In this document: positions 45,546-56,670 of the stretch, in pieces | Position numbering within the stretch: the stretch's first letter is position 1 | Layout of the letters: each line of letters begins with the position of its first letter | Program-made: the position numbers and the translations under genes | DNA from: Rhabdophis nuchalis | Taxonomy: Eukaryota; Chordata; Lepidosauria; Squamata; Natricidae | Assembly (NCBI GenBank): GCA_039707465.1 | Contig: CM077648.1 | Coordinates: forward strand, 17,481,619 to 17,545,618 | Reading direction: 5' to 3' | Length of the DNA stretch: 64,000 bases | Notes under the pieces: model-generated | Seen by the model: the letters and a program-made list of their open reading frames with translations, nothing else | Databases searched by the model: none | What the model was told of the DNA's origin: nothing

Positions 45546-46660
45546 GAGGAATGGGCTTCAAAATTTTTAGCAAGGGGTTGTCTCCCCAGTTGCTGGGTGG
45601 GCGTAGCCTTGGTGGGCATGGCCTAATCAGCCCCGTACACCATGGCAGGGGAGAGTTTTTGCTCTCCCCAGAGGTTTGGGGAAGGTGAAAACGCCCTTCC
45701 CAGGCTCCAGAGGCCCTCTGGAGGCTGGAAACGGGCCCGTTTCTGGTCTTCCCAAACTTCTGCTATAATAATAATAATAATAATAAATTAGAATTTATTA
45801 ACCGCACCCTCTCCCCACAGGGACCCGGGGCGGTGCACAGGCATAATTAAAACAATATACGATAATACAAACATTACTAAAATAGAATTAAATAAATTAC
45901 CCGTGCTAAAAATACAATTAAAAAACCCATTAAAATTTATCGTTAAAAGACAGAGAGAACTATTCAAGGCCGGCCAGTCGAAAGAGATGGGTCTTCAGTT
46001 TTACACGGAAGGAGCGGAGGTCGGTGGTCGTTCTAATATCAGGGGGAAGGTCGTTCCAGAGGGCCGGGCCCGCCACAGAGAGCGCCCTTCCCCTGGGCGT
46101 CGCCCGCTGACAAAGTCTAGTGGACGGCACCCGGAGAAGCCCCTCTCTGTGGGAGCGAATCGGTCGTGAGGATGTGTGGGGCAGGATCCGATCTCGCAGA
46201 TAGCTAGGTCCCGAGCCATGGAGCGCTTTGAAGATGATGACTAACACCTTGAAGCGCACCCGGAAGACGACAGGTAGCCAGTGCAGCTCGCGCAAGAGCG
46301 GTGTTACATGGGCAAATCTAGAGGTGCCCATAATTGCTCGCGCGGCTGCATTCTGAACTAACTGAAGCCTCCGGGTGCACCTCAAGGGGAGCCCCATGTA
46401 GAGAGAGTTACAATAGTCCAGTCGGGATGTCACGAGGGCATGAGTGACTGTGCGAAGGGCGTCCCGATCCAATGCCTGTTTTTCTTCCTTCCCAAGCCTC
46501 TGCATGTGCCCTGCACTTACCTGCATTCAAAGCAGGCCGCGTGGGGACTTCTGGGAGGGGAGGGGTGGGTGGGGCCAGCCAGGAGTGGGATTTGGGCATT
46601 CTCCGAACTGCACAGAATCTTAGCTAGAGGTTCTCCCAAACCTCTAGCAGTCCACCGCTA
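45546..46660 (+). mobile_element. hAT family B, GC-rich subfamily, split by L2
   Basis: Ends GAGGAATGGGCTTCAAAA and AGTCCACCGCTA, decayed but matching the element at 22570. Flanks gaactatt and gaattatt agree at 7 of 8. The body is interrupted at 45764-46472. Confidence 0.82.
45764..46472 (-). pseudogene. L2 LINE reverse transcriptase C-terminus, open frame
   Basis: The minus frame is open from about 46472 to 45960 with LVTSRLDYCNSLYMGLPLRC, ELHWLPVVFRVRFKVL and ALWNDLPPDIRT, the C-terminal domain of an L2 reverse transcriptase, ending HLFRLAGLE. It starts inside ALRTV, so catalytic residues are missing. The tail is (AAT)n. The lack of stops over about 170 codons makes it one of the youngest L2 copies here. 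The listed ATG lies in hAT sequence and is not a true start. Confidence 0.9.
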
Positions 46661-46889
46661 GAATTATTCCCGTATAGTTTTAAGAAAAGAACTTTCAGAA
46701 CTGAATAGTAGATCTTCCTCACTTTTTGACAGATGTCTTAGCAGCTGGCTGTAATTCATTTTATAATCCTCTGATAGGTAAATCTTTGGATTTCTTTCTT
46801 CCATCTATTTTCTGGAGCAATCTCTTGTGCCATTTGTACCGGTTAGCAATTATGATAGTGCTTTGATAGCATTAACATAATTGATAAAT

Positions 46890-47230
46890 AATGATGACTG
46901 TTTTCCAATATTTGAGGGGCTCCTACAAAGACAAGGGGGAGGGGTCAAAGTATTTTCTAAAGCACCAAAAGGCAAGATGAAAAACAATTGATGGAAACTA
47001 ACCAAGGAGAGAAGCAACCTAGAACTAAAGAGAAATTTCCTGAGAATTAGAACAATTAATCTGTGAAATAGGTTGCCTTTCGAAGTTGAGTGTGCTCCAT
47101 CACTGGAGATTTTAAAGAAGAGACTGGATAGCCACTTGTCTCAAATGGTTTAGGGTCTCCTGCTCAAGCAGGGAGCTAGGTTAGAAGGCCTCCTAGGTCC
47201 CTTCCATCCCAATTATTCTATGATTCTTTT
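46890..47230 (+). mobile_element. CR1 LINE 3' end
   Basis: Degraded CR1 C-terminal coding sequence (caccaaaaggcaagatg, agaacaattaatctgtg) and a 3' UTR ending ttattctatgattct, the classic CR1 octamer-like tail. Stops and shifts abound. Confidence 0.82.
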
Positions 47231-47234
47231 CCTC

Positions 47235-47992
47235 ATCAGAAAGCCACATCCCTGGACTTACCATTGGGCCCTTTGTGGCCTTCTCACCACTGAAGGAAAA
47301 AAAAATGTCTGCAGAAAAAAACACTGCTCAATCCGTTTTAGGATTTTTAGCCATCTTCCCCTAGATGCCAATTTTCTTGGTGTTCACCTGGCAGAGAATC
47401 TCACCTGGTCCCTCAACACCGGTTCCATAAAAAAAGGAAGGCCCAGCAAAGAGTTTACTTTCTTAGAAAACTGAGGAAGGCACAGCTTCCACCACACATC
47501 CTCACAACCTTTTTACACCCTGAGCAGCTGCATCACCACCTGGTTTGGGAATTGCACCGTTTGGATCGCAAGACCCTACAGTGTATAGTGAGGATGGCAG
47601 AGAAGATCATTGGGGTTGTTCTTCCCTCTGTCATGGACATGTACACTGCACGCTGTATTCGTAAAGCCAGAAACATTGTGGTTGACCACACACACCTCTC
47701 ATACACGCTCTTTACTCTCCTGCCATCTGGAAAAAGGTACAGAAGTATTCAGGCCCGCACAAACAGATTGTGTAACAGTTTCTTTCCACAAGCCATCAGA
47801 CTCTTCAACTCTCTCTAAGTTCTTAGATTTAGAGTTATATGTAGTTCTGCATTCTGCTCTTTTTCTTTTTACCTATGTTGTCTGATGTAGCACCTTGGTC
47901 CTGGGGAAACGTTGTTTCGTCTCACTGTGTACTGTACTGTATATTGTTGAAATGACAATATAACCTACCTGACTTGACTTGACTTGACTTGA
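47235..47992 (+). pseudogene. Jockey-superfamily LINE C-terminus with (ACTTG)n tail
   Basis: Frames at 47220-47474 and 47552-47818 give FLGVHLAENLTWSLNT and then LPSVMDMYTARCIRKARNIV and LLPSGKRYRSIQARTNRLCN, ending FFPQAIRLFNSL. This is the C-terminal end of a reverse transcriptase of the L2/Rex1-like group, broken by a frameshift near 47450. The 3' UTR ends tgttgaaatgacaatataac and four cttga units. The exact clade is uncertain. Confidence 0.8.
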
Positions 47993-48153
47993 GGTTGTGT
48001 TCAAAGTCATTAAAAATTGATTCTATCCATTCTAACGTCTTTACCTGTTGCTGCTGTCACTTATACAATTGAGCCTTCCAAAATCTTCTCTGCTGGATAT
48101 TTAAATTTTCATCTCTGATGCCAGTGTAGCATTTGAATCTGGTCCATTTACAG

Positions 48154-48575
48154 CAGTGGTGGGTTTCAAAAAATGTTAGATCTCTTCTGTAGGTGTGGCC
48201 TGCTTTGTGGGAGTGGCTTGGCAGTCATGTGACTGGGTGGATGTGACCAACTTGTAAAATGTGGTGAAACTCACGAAACAACGCTCTTGCTTAGCAATCA
48301 AAATGTTGGCTCAGAAACTCTGGCATTTGAAGCACGCAAGTCTTAAAGCTGTCAAGTTACAAGACCTGTGAACTCCTAACCCTTTGGGGGGGGGGAATGC
48401 TCAGGGATGTTCAAACTTGACAGCTTTAAGACTTGTGGACTTCAATTCCCAGAATTCTTCCTCTCGCTCTTCATCTTGATGATGTGTGGATGGGTGGGGG
48501 GAGGGAGCTGGAACCGGTTCTAAATGGCACTGTAAATTCATGGAAGAAGTTAGAACTGGCAGGAACCCACCCCTG
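48154..48575 (+). mobile_element. hAT family B, chimeric
   Basis: Ends CAGTGGTGGGTTTCAAAA and AGGAACCCACCCCTG with perfect flanks atttacag. It includes the same captured MITE F piece as 29300, and an inverted repeat (gtcttaaagctgtcaagtt / aacttgacagctttaagac) followed by ggacttcaattcccagaatt, related to family D. Confidence 0.9.
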
Positions 48576-48583
48576 ATTTACAG

Positions 48584-48912
48584 TCACTTTCAGAGCTTTT
48601 CTACGAGAATCTAAATTAAGACCAACTCTTAGGTTCTTATCAGCAAAGCAAGCACAACCTGCTTGGTTTGGATGCATGCATGGATTGATGAAGAGCTAGT
48701 GAGAAGCTATAGTGGGGAACAGGCTTATCACACAGATCATTGGCTTGATTTAGTACTTTCCAAGTATCCAGTCTCTGATTATTAACACTTAGTTAGAAGC
48801 TCTTCATAATATACCAGCTATCAAATTGTCAGCAGCTGCTAGCATATCTACTCAGAATATTTAGCCAGCTACAGGATCATGCTATAAGGTTAGGTGAGAC
48901 AACATTTGCTGA
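48584..48912. other. Unassigned stretch
   Basis: No recognised element or gene. Confidence 0.5.
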
Positions 48913-49262
48913 GATACGCTCCCACAGAGAGGGTCTTCTCAGGGTGCCGTCGGCCTTCTCTGTGGCGGGCCCTGCCCTGTGGAACGACCTACCCCCAGAA
49001 CTTTGTACCATCACTGACCTCCGCCTCTTCCGCCAGTGTTTAAAAACACACCTCTTCCATCAAGCCGGCCTAACATAGCCTCCGCTGGGACTAGCCATAG
49101 ATAGTTTTAATTCGGGGATTTTAATTGATTTTAGCGCAGGATGGGGATCTAATAGGTTTTTAAATTTTGTATTGTGTTTTTTGTATGTATTTTAATTTCC
49201 TGTGCGCCGCCCTGGGTCCTCTTGGAGAAGGGTGGGATATAAATTTAATAAAATAAAAAAAA
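48913..49262 (+). pseudogene. L2 LINE 3' end
   Basis: Starts gatacgctcccacagagagg and runs through ALWNDLPPELCT-like codons and the L2 3' UTR (cgccctgggtcctcttgg) to an (AATAA)n tail. A short internal deletion follows gtgccgtcggcc. Confidence 0.85.
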
Positions 49263-49328
49263 ATAAAAATAAAAATTTGTGGTGCCAATCAGAATGACAA
49301 CTAATTAACTAAAGATATTGAATGATAA

Positions 49329-49674
49329 GGGACTCGGTGGCTCAGTGGCTAAGACTCTGAGCTTGTCAATCAGAAAGTCGGCAGTTCAGCGGTTTGAATT
49401 CCTAGTGTAATGGGGTGAGCTCCCGTTTCTTGTCCCAACTTCTGCCAACCTAGCAGTTAGTTCGAAAGCATGTAAAAAAATGCAAGTAGAAAAATAGGGA
49501 CCACTTTGGTGAGAAGGTAACAGCATTCTGTATGGCTTCAGTGTTTAGTCATGCTGGAGACATGACCACGGAGATGTCTTTGGACAGTGCTGGTTCTTCG
49601 GCTTAGAAATGGAGATGAGCACCTAGAGCCGGAAATGACTAGCATATATGTGCGAGGGGGAATCTTTACCTTTA
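49329..49674 (+). mobile_element. Sauria-type SINE, near full length
   Basis: The head gggactcggtggctcagtgg contains the A box; the B box is agcggtttgaattcc. The body follows and the tail is a single ctttacctttaa. No clear target duplication. Confidence 0.9.
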
Positions 49675-50229
49675 ATGTCAGAAAATGGAAGAATACACTG
49701 AATGAATCTCAGTGTTGTCAAATATAAGACCCAAAATGTGGAGGTATAAGAAGCAAAGCTGGTTTAGCAAGGGAGACCTCCGTTAAACTGTTCTCCCAAA
49801 AAGTTGTGGAACGTGGCAGTGATAGCAAAATTTGTCATTTCAATTTACTGTTGCTGCTTTGGGTACCTACTGTGTGTTTACAGTACCATATGTATCACCT
49901 GTTCAACTGCACATCTGCTTTTTAAACAATGCTGCATTTTATTGTTGTTCAGGGAGAGGAAAGTACAGTGCGGTAAACAAAACTATTGAACACATGGATG
50001 TATTATCAATTTGTATTTGTCTTGTTAATTAGAGCAGTTTTTCAAAAGTAACAATTGAGATATCTCATGTAGCTCTCCCATCTGCTTTTCCTCATCCTGG
50101 TTCATGCAATAAAATAATCTGTCTGTATAACCAGATGTATTGAGACCTGTAACCTCCAGACATCTGAAAGATTTTAGTTTGGGAAGGATTACAAGAATTT
50201 TTTTTAAAAAAAATAAAACCTGCATTTAT
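49675..50229. other. Unassigned stretch
   Basis: The minus frame at 50025-50225 might be a continuation of the LINE remnant that follows, but I cannot align it. Confidence 0.4.
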
Positions 50230-50965
50230 TTATATGCTATTAAATCTAATCTTTATCGTTGAATATAGATGTTATTTTTGTTGTTACTGTTGTTACTATT
50301 ATTTACACAAAAAATGTAAGATTACAGATGCCATTTTTTTTAGCTGGTATTGGCCTTCATATGTATTGTGGTTACATGATAAGATTACAGATCTTCAAGT
50401 GAATCCCTTTGGGGACTCTGTCATGTTTTTTATAATCTGTGCAATCTTCTTGCATGACCTGATCTATCGTTTCTTCTGCGTCTTTGCAAAAGCTTTGCTT
50501 TGAATCATGTAATTATTTTTTTTCAATTCTGGATTTGATTGCATTAGTTAGAGTAGTTTGCTCTGCAGCAGCCAAAATTAAGCCTTCAGTTTCTTTTTTT
50601 AATGTTCCACTTTTAAACCCTTTGGCTAGTTTTAGCTTTATCTACTTTTCCCTCGATCCTTTTGTTGAAATTGAATATGTAATGCTTTTTCTTGCCAGCA
50701 TTTTGTTCTTGTTTTTATTATTTTGATATTCATGTTTAATTCCTGCTGTTCAGGAAGTTATGTTTTTAACGTGCTTCGTTGCTTGTTTTAGCTGTATTTT
50801 GGCATCAGCATGCTTTGGTTTTCCCACGCTTGGTTTGATTTGACTAAACTTTTTGTAGGATAGGTATAAGATATTAATATCACTATGGGGATTTAATGCA
50901 TAGTGAATCATTATTAGCTGTCTTGTTTTTAAGTCCAAACTGTCCACTTGAGCTTGTGTACAGTT
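50230..50965 (-). pseudogene. R4/Dong-like LINE remnant
   Basis: The minus frame at 50750-50947 begins with SLDLKTRQLIMIHYALNPHS and continues DINILYLSYKK, matching the LDxKTRKLxTxHxALHPxADVDRLY block found after the reverse transcriptase in R4/Dong-type LINEs. Further along, broken frames show a C..C..H..C-like patch (SFCKDAEETIDQVMQEDC), which fits the C-terminal zinc knuckle of that group. Many stops: an old, dead copy. Confidence 0.65.
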
Positions 50966-50984
50966 AATTGTAGTGTTTATGGAG

Positions 50985-51200
50985 ATTCTCAGTCATCCAG
51001 GTCACAGTTGTCCCAAAGATGCTTTTTTGAAGCGGCAACTGAACTTTCTGGTTTTTCTTTGAAGATGTTTCGATTCTCATCCAAGAAGCTTCTTGCTGAG
51101 AGATGAAAAAGCTTCTTGGATGAGAAGTGAAACGTCTTCAAAGAAAAACCAGAAAGTCCAATGGCCACTTCAAAAAAGCACCTTTGGGACAATAATTCCA
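50985..51200. mobile_element. Inverted-repeat element, copy 1
   Basis: Left arm 51008-51093 (ttgtcccaaagatgctt to caagaagcttctt) is nearly the inverse of 51102-51190. It starts with gagattctcagtcatccagg. Two more copies lie at 59495 and 60422. The superfamily is unassigned. Confidence 0.8.
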
Positions 51201-52463
51201 GTGTTGTATCATTATCATAGTTATGGTGCAGGTATTGATTGCTTTGATGGTCTTTCTACCATTTGGGTTTTTTTCCTTGGCACTTTTTACTCTTTGGGAT
51301 GTATTCTTTACTGACCACATATGATTTATTAAAATCACAAATTATTATGTCCCACCTTTTTACTCAGACCAACATAGCTTTCTATGATCATATCGGTGGA
51401 CAATGGTGTATTTCTAGTGCTTCAGATTAGAGAACATGGCGATTATTGAATGTATTTAATATCAACATGAAGTGATACCATCAGTATTAGTTAAAATAAT
51501 AACAAACCAAATGTTAAATAATCTGCAGATCAACATAATAAGAAACTCTTGTAACTGATAAGAAGAAAAGAAAAAGAAGAAATAATAGGTTACAGTAGAA
51601 TCTATAAAGTGCTTGTCATACTTACAGATTTTCTGATCAAATATTTGTTTTGATTCATTATTCTTATTCTTTTAATCTGTTCGTTTCATTATTTTAGTTA
51701 CTTATCTCTATGCTTGTGTTTTAACATTTTATCTTTGCAATACTATGTATAGGCTTTCATGAAACATAGTACACAATAATAAATTTGTTATTAATGGAAC
51801 CTTAAAGTTCCATTAATCTTCACTGTTTTTCTCAGAAAATGGTGAACAGGGTTAAAATCATAACCACTCTCTTATCTCAAAGGTTATTCTAATGTCATGA
51901 GAAGAACTCAGTTCAACTTCAGATCACTCTGAAACTGTTAAAGAGATTTGAATTTGAACCACTTCATCAAATTAATTCTATTAGTAGCAAGGTTCTATTT
52001 ATCCCTTATCTACACATCTTCAGGAGCATAGAACATCTAACCATTTGCATGATTCTGTGCTCGTGTTATTATTCAGTTTTATTTCAAATGGCGCAGCTAA
52101 GAAGCCATTGATGTTTCTCCTTCAGAAGTCTCCTTCAGAAGTCGTAAATTTCTGAAATTTTATGTATTTTGTCAAATTTGGCACCTGACAAATACTTGTG
52201 TCATTGTTGAAGGAAGCATAATAAACAATCAAAGAAGGTATAATGACATATCCCTTAAGTTTTCCTCATATTAAGATGGCCAAAAACCTTTTCATCTGAG
52301 ATAATAGTGCTTGCCAATTCCATTTAATGAACTAGAAGTATTGTATATTCAGTTCCTAGTGATCACTTCATAAATATTTCCCTGTAGTTCCTTCTCTACT
52401 CACGATAGTTTATAATCTTTCAAGATGAACATGGTTCATATTCCTTCCATGGGATGATTTTGT
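51201..52463. other. Long AT-rich stretch without recognised features
   Basis: No recognised element or gene. Confidence 0.45.
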
Positions 52464-52468
52464 ACCCC

Positions 52469-53047
52469 TGTTGAGGCATGCCGGCTGCCAGTGGAGCTGG
52501 CAGCACAGTCGGAGAGTGAGGAGGTTGGGGAGGAACATGGACCAGTCCTAGGGGTTGAAGAAAGCTCAGGTGAGGGTTCTGCATCGGAGACAGAGAGGGA
52601 GCTAGACAGCAGTGAGGCAGAGCAACATCTGGAGTCTGTTCCCAGTGTGCACATGCTCAGAGCTGCCAGAAGACAAGAACAACCAAGAAAGCAGGATCTA
52701 TTTAAGAGTAAACCATACCTTGGAGGTGATTGGCCCCTCCCATAGGAAACAAGGGCTTTTGCAGGAAACGATTCGTTCATTCGGTCGTATGAAGAGTGGA
52801 AAGTTCTGTTTGTGAACTTTTCTATAAGAGACTCTGTGCCAAATTTGCTTTGCCCTGTGTTAGGAAACTAGTTATCTGGCAGCGCTCCAAACGAGATAAG
52901 GTGCGTGTGGATAAACATTCCTCTGAAAGTCTATTTGGCAAGCCTTGCTGACTGTGAATGAAAGGAATTCACAGTCGTGCGAATAAAAGAGGTTTTGTTG
53001 GGATCAAGACTTTGCTTCTTACTTTCTAAGGAAGCCGGGTCAGAACA
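52469..53047 (+). mobile_element. Solo LTR (579 bp)
   Basis: Begins TGTTGAGGCATG and ends GGTCAGAACA, flanked by acccc and accct (4 of 5). TATA-like ctatttaag lies near 52698 and AATAAA at 52982, in LTR order. The acidic 84-codon frame at 52491-52745 lies wholly inside the LTR upstream of its own promoter and is unlikely to be a gene. No internal region is attached. Confidence 0.8.
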
Positions 53048-53062
53048 ACCCTATCATAAGAT

Positions 53063-54037
53063 CAGTGGTGGAATACGACCAGTGCCTGGTACGAGCAGAC
53101 CCATGCCTGCTGGGAGCACCAGGTACCATTCCAGTATGGTGCTCTGGAGGGCCCACCCGCCCTCCTTCCCTGTATTTCTCGTGACATCCCGACTTGACTA
53201 CTGTAATGCTCTCTACATGGGGCTTCCCTTGAGGTGCACTCGAAAGCTACAGTTAGTCCAGAATGCAGCCGCGCGGGTGATTACGGGAGCCCCGAGATGC
53301 TCCCATATAACACCGATCCTGCGTGAGCTGCACTGGCTTCCTGTGGTCTTTCGGGTGCGCTTCAAGGTTCTGACAACCATCTTTAAAGCGCTCCATGGCT
53401 CGGGGCCTAGTTATATGCGAGACCGTCTCCTGCCCCATACATCCCTTTGGCCAATCCGCTCCCACAGAGTTGGCCTTCTCAGGGTGCCATCAGCCGGGCA
53501 ATGCCGTCTGGTGACACCCAGGGGAAGAGCCTTCTCTGTGGTGGGCCCTGCCCTTTGGAACGACCTGCCCCCTGAATTACGTATCATCACAGACCTCCGC
53601 CTCTTCCGCCAGTGTCTTAAGACACATCTTTTTCAACAAGTCGGCCTAGCCTAACCCTCCCGTTGTTGACCATTTAGATAGTTTTAAATTGGGGATTTTA
53701 ATTGATTTTAGCATAGGATCATAATTTAATTTAATCTATTTTTAAATTCTATTTATTGTATTGTTTTTTTGTATATTTTAAATTCCTGTGCACCGCCCTG
53801 GGTCCTCTGTGGAGAAGGGCGGGATATAAATATGAATTTAAAAAAATTGAGCAGATTGGGGCTTCCTCACATGCGCACGGAGCGCACGGCACCTGCATGA
53901 TGCTCCACTGAGCAGCTGGAATGTTACGGAGCATCACAGGCAGTACGTATGCATGTGGGTGCTGTGCGCATGCATGTGGTGGACACCTGGCCCCGTTGCA
54001 CCGTACCAGTTGCAATGGGATCTGGAACCCACCACTG
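53063..54037 (+). mobile_element. hAT family B, split by an L2
   Basis: Ends CAGTGGTGGAATACG and GGAACCCACCACTG, with perfect flanks cataagat. It lies 15 bp from the solo LTR. The same subfamily is at 29127. Confidence 0.92.
53178..53848 (+). pseudogene. L2 LINE reverse transcriptase C-terminus, open frame
   Basis: From VTSRLDYCNALYMGLPLRCT through ELHWLPVVFRVRFKVLTTIF and LWNDLPPELRI to HLFQQVGLA and stop at 53654. The 3' UTR follows (cgccctgggtcctctgtgg). The frame is unbroken for about 155 codons but lacks the catalytic domain. The ATG at 52977 is in LTR sequence and is not the true start. Confidence 0.9.
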
Positions 54038-54045
54038 CATAAGAT

Positions 54046-54827
54046 CCATGATGTTGAATTCTACAAAAAAAAAACCCAAAATGAGCGACCTTACGTTAAA
54101 AGCACTGAAGAGCCAGAAGTTCTATCTTTTCATTCTTGTCAAACACCTAAGTCTACATTCTACAATTTTCAGCACTTTCTTGTCCTCATATTCTAAATTA
54201 TTAACTAACCATTTCTCGTTTGCTTTTGTCTTCGATTTTCCAAGCCAGCATTTTTAGCCTAGCAACTCCTATTGCTTTTGTATATAATCTCATGGACTCA
54301 AATAAACAAGTCATGTAGGCTGCAAACAGAGCCAATCAGTTTAAGAGCAGGAGTGTTGAGAAGAAGAAGAATGGTGCCAAAAATTAGCCAGGGGAAAAGC
54401 ATGCACTTAACAGCAGTAAAAGGGGGGGGGGGGGAATCATCAAGGTATGTATGGTGTGTAGTCTGGATTCATCAATTGTACTTCTTTCAAAATTAATGAG
54501 CCCTGTCACACCACAACCCATTTGATTTGCAAGCTATCCCCAGTGTACTGTAAACCTAATCCATTTTTTTCTTCACATACTCCTTACCAGCTACAGCTCA
54601 CAAATGGTTTCAGGAGCAGCTTGCTACAGCTGCTGCCGCCACCTGACTGACAATGATGATCTGAAAACTAGGGAGCAGGACGCTCGCTTGGTGTTTGCAA
54701 TGAAAAAGGAAAGTAGAAGAAATGCATTTGGATATATATAAATATATTTCAGCTGAGGCAGAGAAGTGCACCAAGAGAGGAGAACGAGGACAAGATAGTT
54801 TTCTAAGCCCAAGAACATGTTTTTGCT
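54046..54827. other. Unassigned stretch
   Basis: Includes a G run at 54421-54434. No gene or element recognised. Confidence 0.45.
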
Positions 54828-55260
54828 GGAATGGAATGGAATGGAATGGAATGGAATGGAATGGAATGGAATGGAATAGAATAGAATAGAATAGAATAGA
54901 TTGGCAGGGAACTTGCATGTCTTCTAGACCAACCCCCTGCCTAGGCAGGAAACCCTACACCACTGCAGACAAATGGCTATCCAACATCTTCTTAAAGACT
55001 TCCAGTGTTGGAGCATTCACAACTTCTGGAGGCAAGCTGTTCCACTGGTTAATTGTTCTCACTGTCAGGAAATTTCTCCTTAGTTCTAAGTTGTTTCTCT
55101 CCTTGATTAGTTTCCACCCATTGCTTCTTGTCCTACCGTCAGGTGCTTTGGAGATAGCTTGACTCCCTCTTCTTTGTGGCAACCCCTGAGAGAGTAGAAC
55201 ACTGCTATCATGTCACCCTTAGTCCTTCTTTTCATCAGACAAGACATCCCCATTCTAATG
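54828..55260 (-). pseudogene. CR1 LINE 3' end with (GGAAT)n tail
   Basis: The minus frames give KLSPKHLTVG/AISKAPDGRTRSNGWKLIKE and NFLTVRTINQWNSLPPEVVN, followed by the CR1 3' UTR and a tail that is AATAG next to the LINE and GGAAT further out. Only the reverse transcriptase end remains, with one frameshift. Confidence 0.87.
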
Positions 55261-55644
55261 TACCAGGATTTATTTTCAGTGACATAACCGATGGGTGTGT
55301 GTCCTGCATTAGGCGTAAGACACATCTTTTATATGATGAACCAGGGATCTTACTAGCTGCAGCCTTAAAGTTTCAAAATTGCTGGAAATTCCAGAAAAAA
55401 AGGCTATGTCCTTACTTACCTCAATGAGTTAGTCCATGGAATTAAGAATTCTTATTGGGCATGGTTTTAAATTCCATAGATAATCCCATGCACATTCAGC
55501 CAGATTCAGATAAACCCATCCTTCAAAAGCTGTTTTCCCATTCCTGTTCACAAGGTCTTCATGCACTGCACATGTGAGTGACAAAGTCAATGTGAACTTT
55601 TTTGCCCCATTGGACAAAATTTCTGTAAAGCAAAAACTCAACTT
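55261..55644. other. Unassigned stretch
   Basis: No recognised element or gene. Confidence 0.45.
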
Positions 55645-56110
55645 ACAATAATACAATACAATACAATAGCAGAGTTGGAAGGGACCTTGTAGGTCTTCTA
55701 GTCCAACCCCCTGGGTGGGCAGGAACCTTATACCATTTCAGACAAATGGCTATCTAACATCTTTTTAAAGACTTCCAGGGTTGGGGCATTCACAACTTCT
55801 GGAGGCAAGCTGTTCCAGAGGTTAATTGTTCTAACTGTCAGGAAATTTCTCCTTAGTTATAAGTTGCTTCTCTCCTTGATTAGTTTCCACCCATTGCTTC
55901 TTGTCCTGCCCTCAGGTGCCTTGGAGAATAGTTTGGCTCCCTCTTCTCTGTGGCACCCTCTGAGATATCGGAACACTGCTATCATGTCTCCCCTGGTCCT
56001 TCTCTTCATCAAACTAGACATACCCAGCTCCTGCAACCGTTCTTCATATGTTTTAGTCTCCAGTTCCCTAATCATCTTGGTTGCTCTTAACTTCTTAAAT
56101 GTCTCATTTA
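55645..56110 (-). pseudogene. CR1 LINE 3' end with (ATACA)n tail
   Basis: The minus frame at 55857-56135 encodes ELGMSSLMKRRTRGDMIAVF and KLFSKAPEGRTRSNGWKLIK. The last coding block has a frame break. The tail is ATACA on the plus strand (55645-55668). It is 5'-truncated. Confidence 0.87.
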
Positions 56111-56167
56111 ATTCTTCAAAGTTCTTCAATTTCAAATATAAAATATAAAATTTATTTTTATATTTTA

Positions 56168-56238
56168 TAGCTCCTGTGCACTGCCCTGAGTCCCATATCG
56201 GGAGATAGGGCGGTATAAAAATGAAGTTAAAGTTAAAA
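56168..56238 (+). mobile_element. L2 LINE, last 70 bp only
   Basis: Contains gtgcactgccctgagtccc and gggcggtataaaaatgaag, the L2 3' end with a gttaaa-type tail. Confidence 0.7.
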
Positions 56239-56239
56239 G

Positions 56240-56670
56240 CATATGAAGAACGGTTGCAAAAATTGGTTATGATACTCTAGAGAAAAGAAAGATGGCAGCT
56301 CCTCAGATATTGGAATACTGCTTTCATGTCACCCCCCGATGAAAGCAGTACTCCAATATCTGAGGGGCTGCCACAAAGACAAGGGGTTCAACTTATTTTC
56401 CAAAACACCAGTGGGCAAGATAAGAAACAATGGATGGAAGCTAATCAAGGAGAGAAGCAAGCTGGGATTAAGGAGAAACTTCCTAACAGTGAGAACAATT
56501 AACCAGTGGAATGGCTTGCCTTGAGAAGTTATGGGTGCTACATCACTGGAAGTTTTAAAGAAAAAAACTGGACAGCCACTTGTCTAAAATGGTATAGGGA
56601 CTCTTGCTTGAGCAGGGGGTTGAACTAGAAGACTTCCAAGGTCACTTCCAGCTGTATTCTAACTGAATTC
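56240..56670 (+). pseudogene. CR1 LINE 3' end with inverted 5' segment
   Basis: The plus frame at 56339-56524 reads LQYLRGCHKDKGFNLFSKTP and NFLTVRTINQWNGLP. Upstream, 56290-56325 is an inverted copy of 56339-56375 (ctcagatattggaatactgc / gcagtactccaatatctgag). The 3' UTR is present but the tail is lost. Confidence 0.85.

Noticed and set aside
45960..46526. 188-codon frame as a host gene
   Set aside because: It is the C-terminal part of an L2 reverse transcriptase joined at its start to hAT sequence.
52491..52745. Acidic 84-codon frame
   Set aside because: It lies within a solo LTR, upstream of the LTR promoter signals, and has no domain.
52977..53654. 225-codon frame as a host gene
   Set aside because: It starts in an LTR, crosses a hAT and then an L2 C-terminus; the first 70 codons are unrelated filler.
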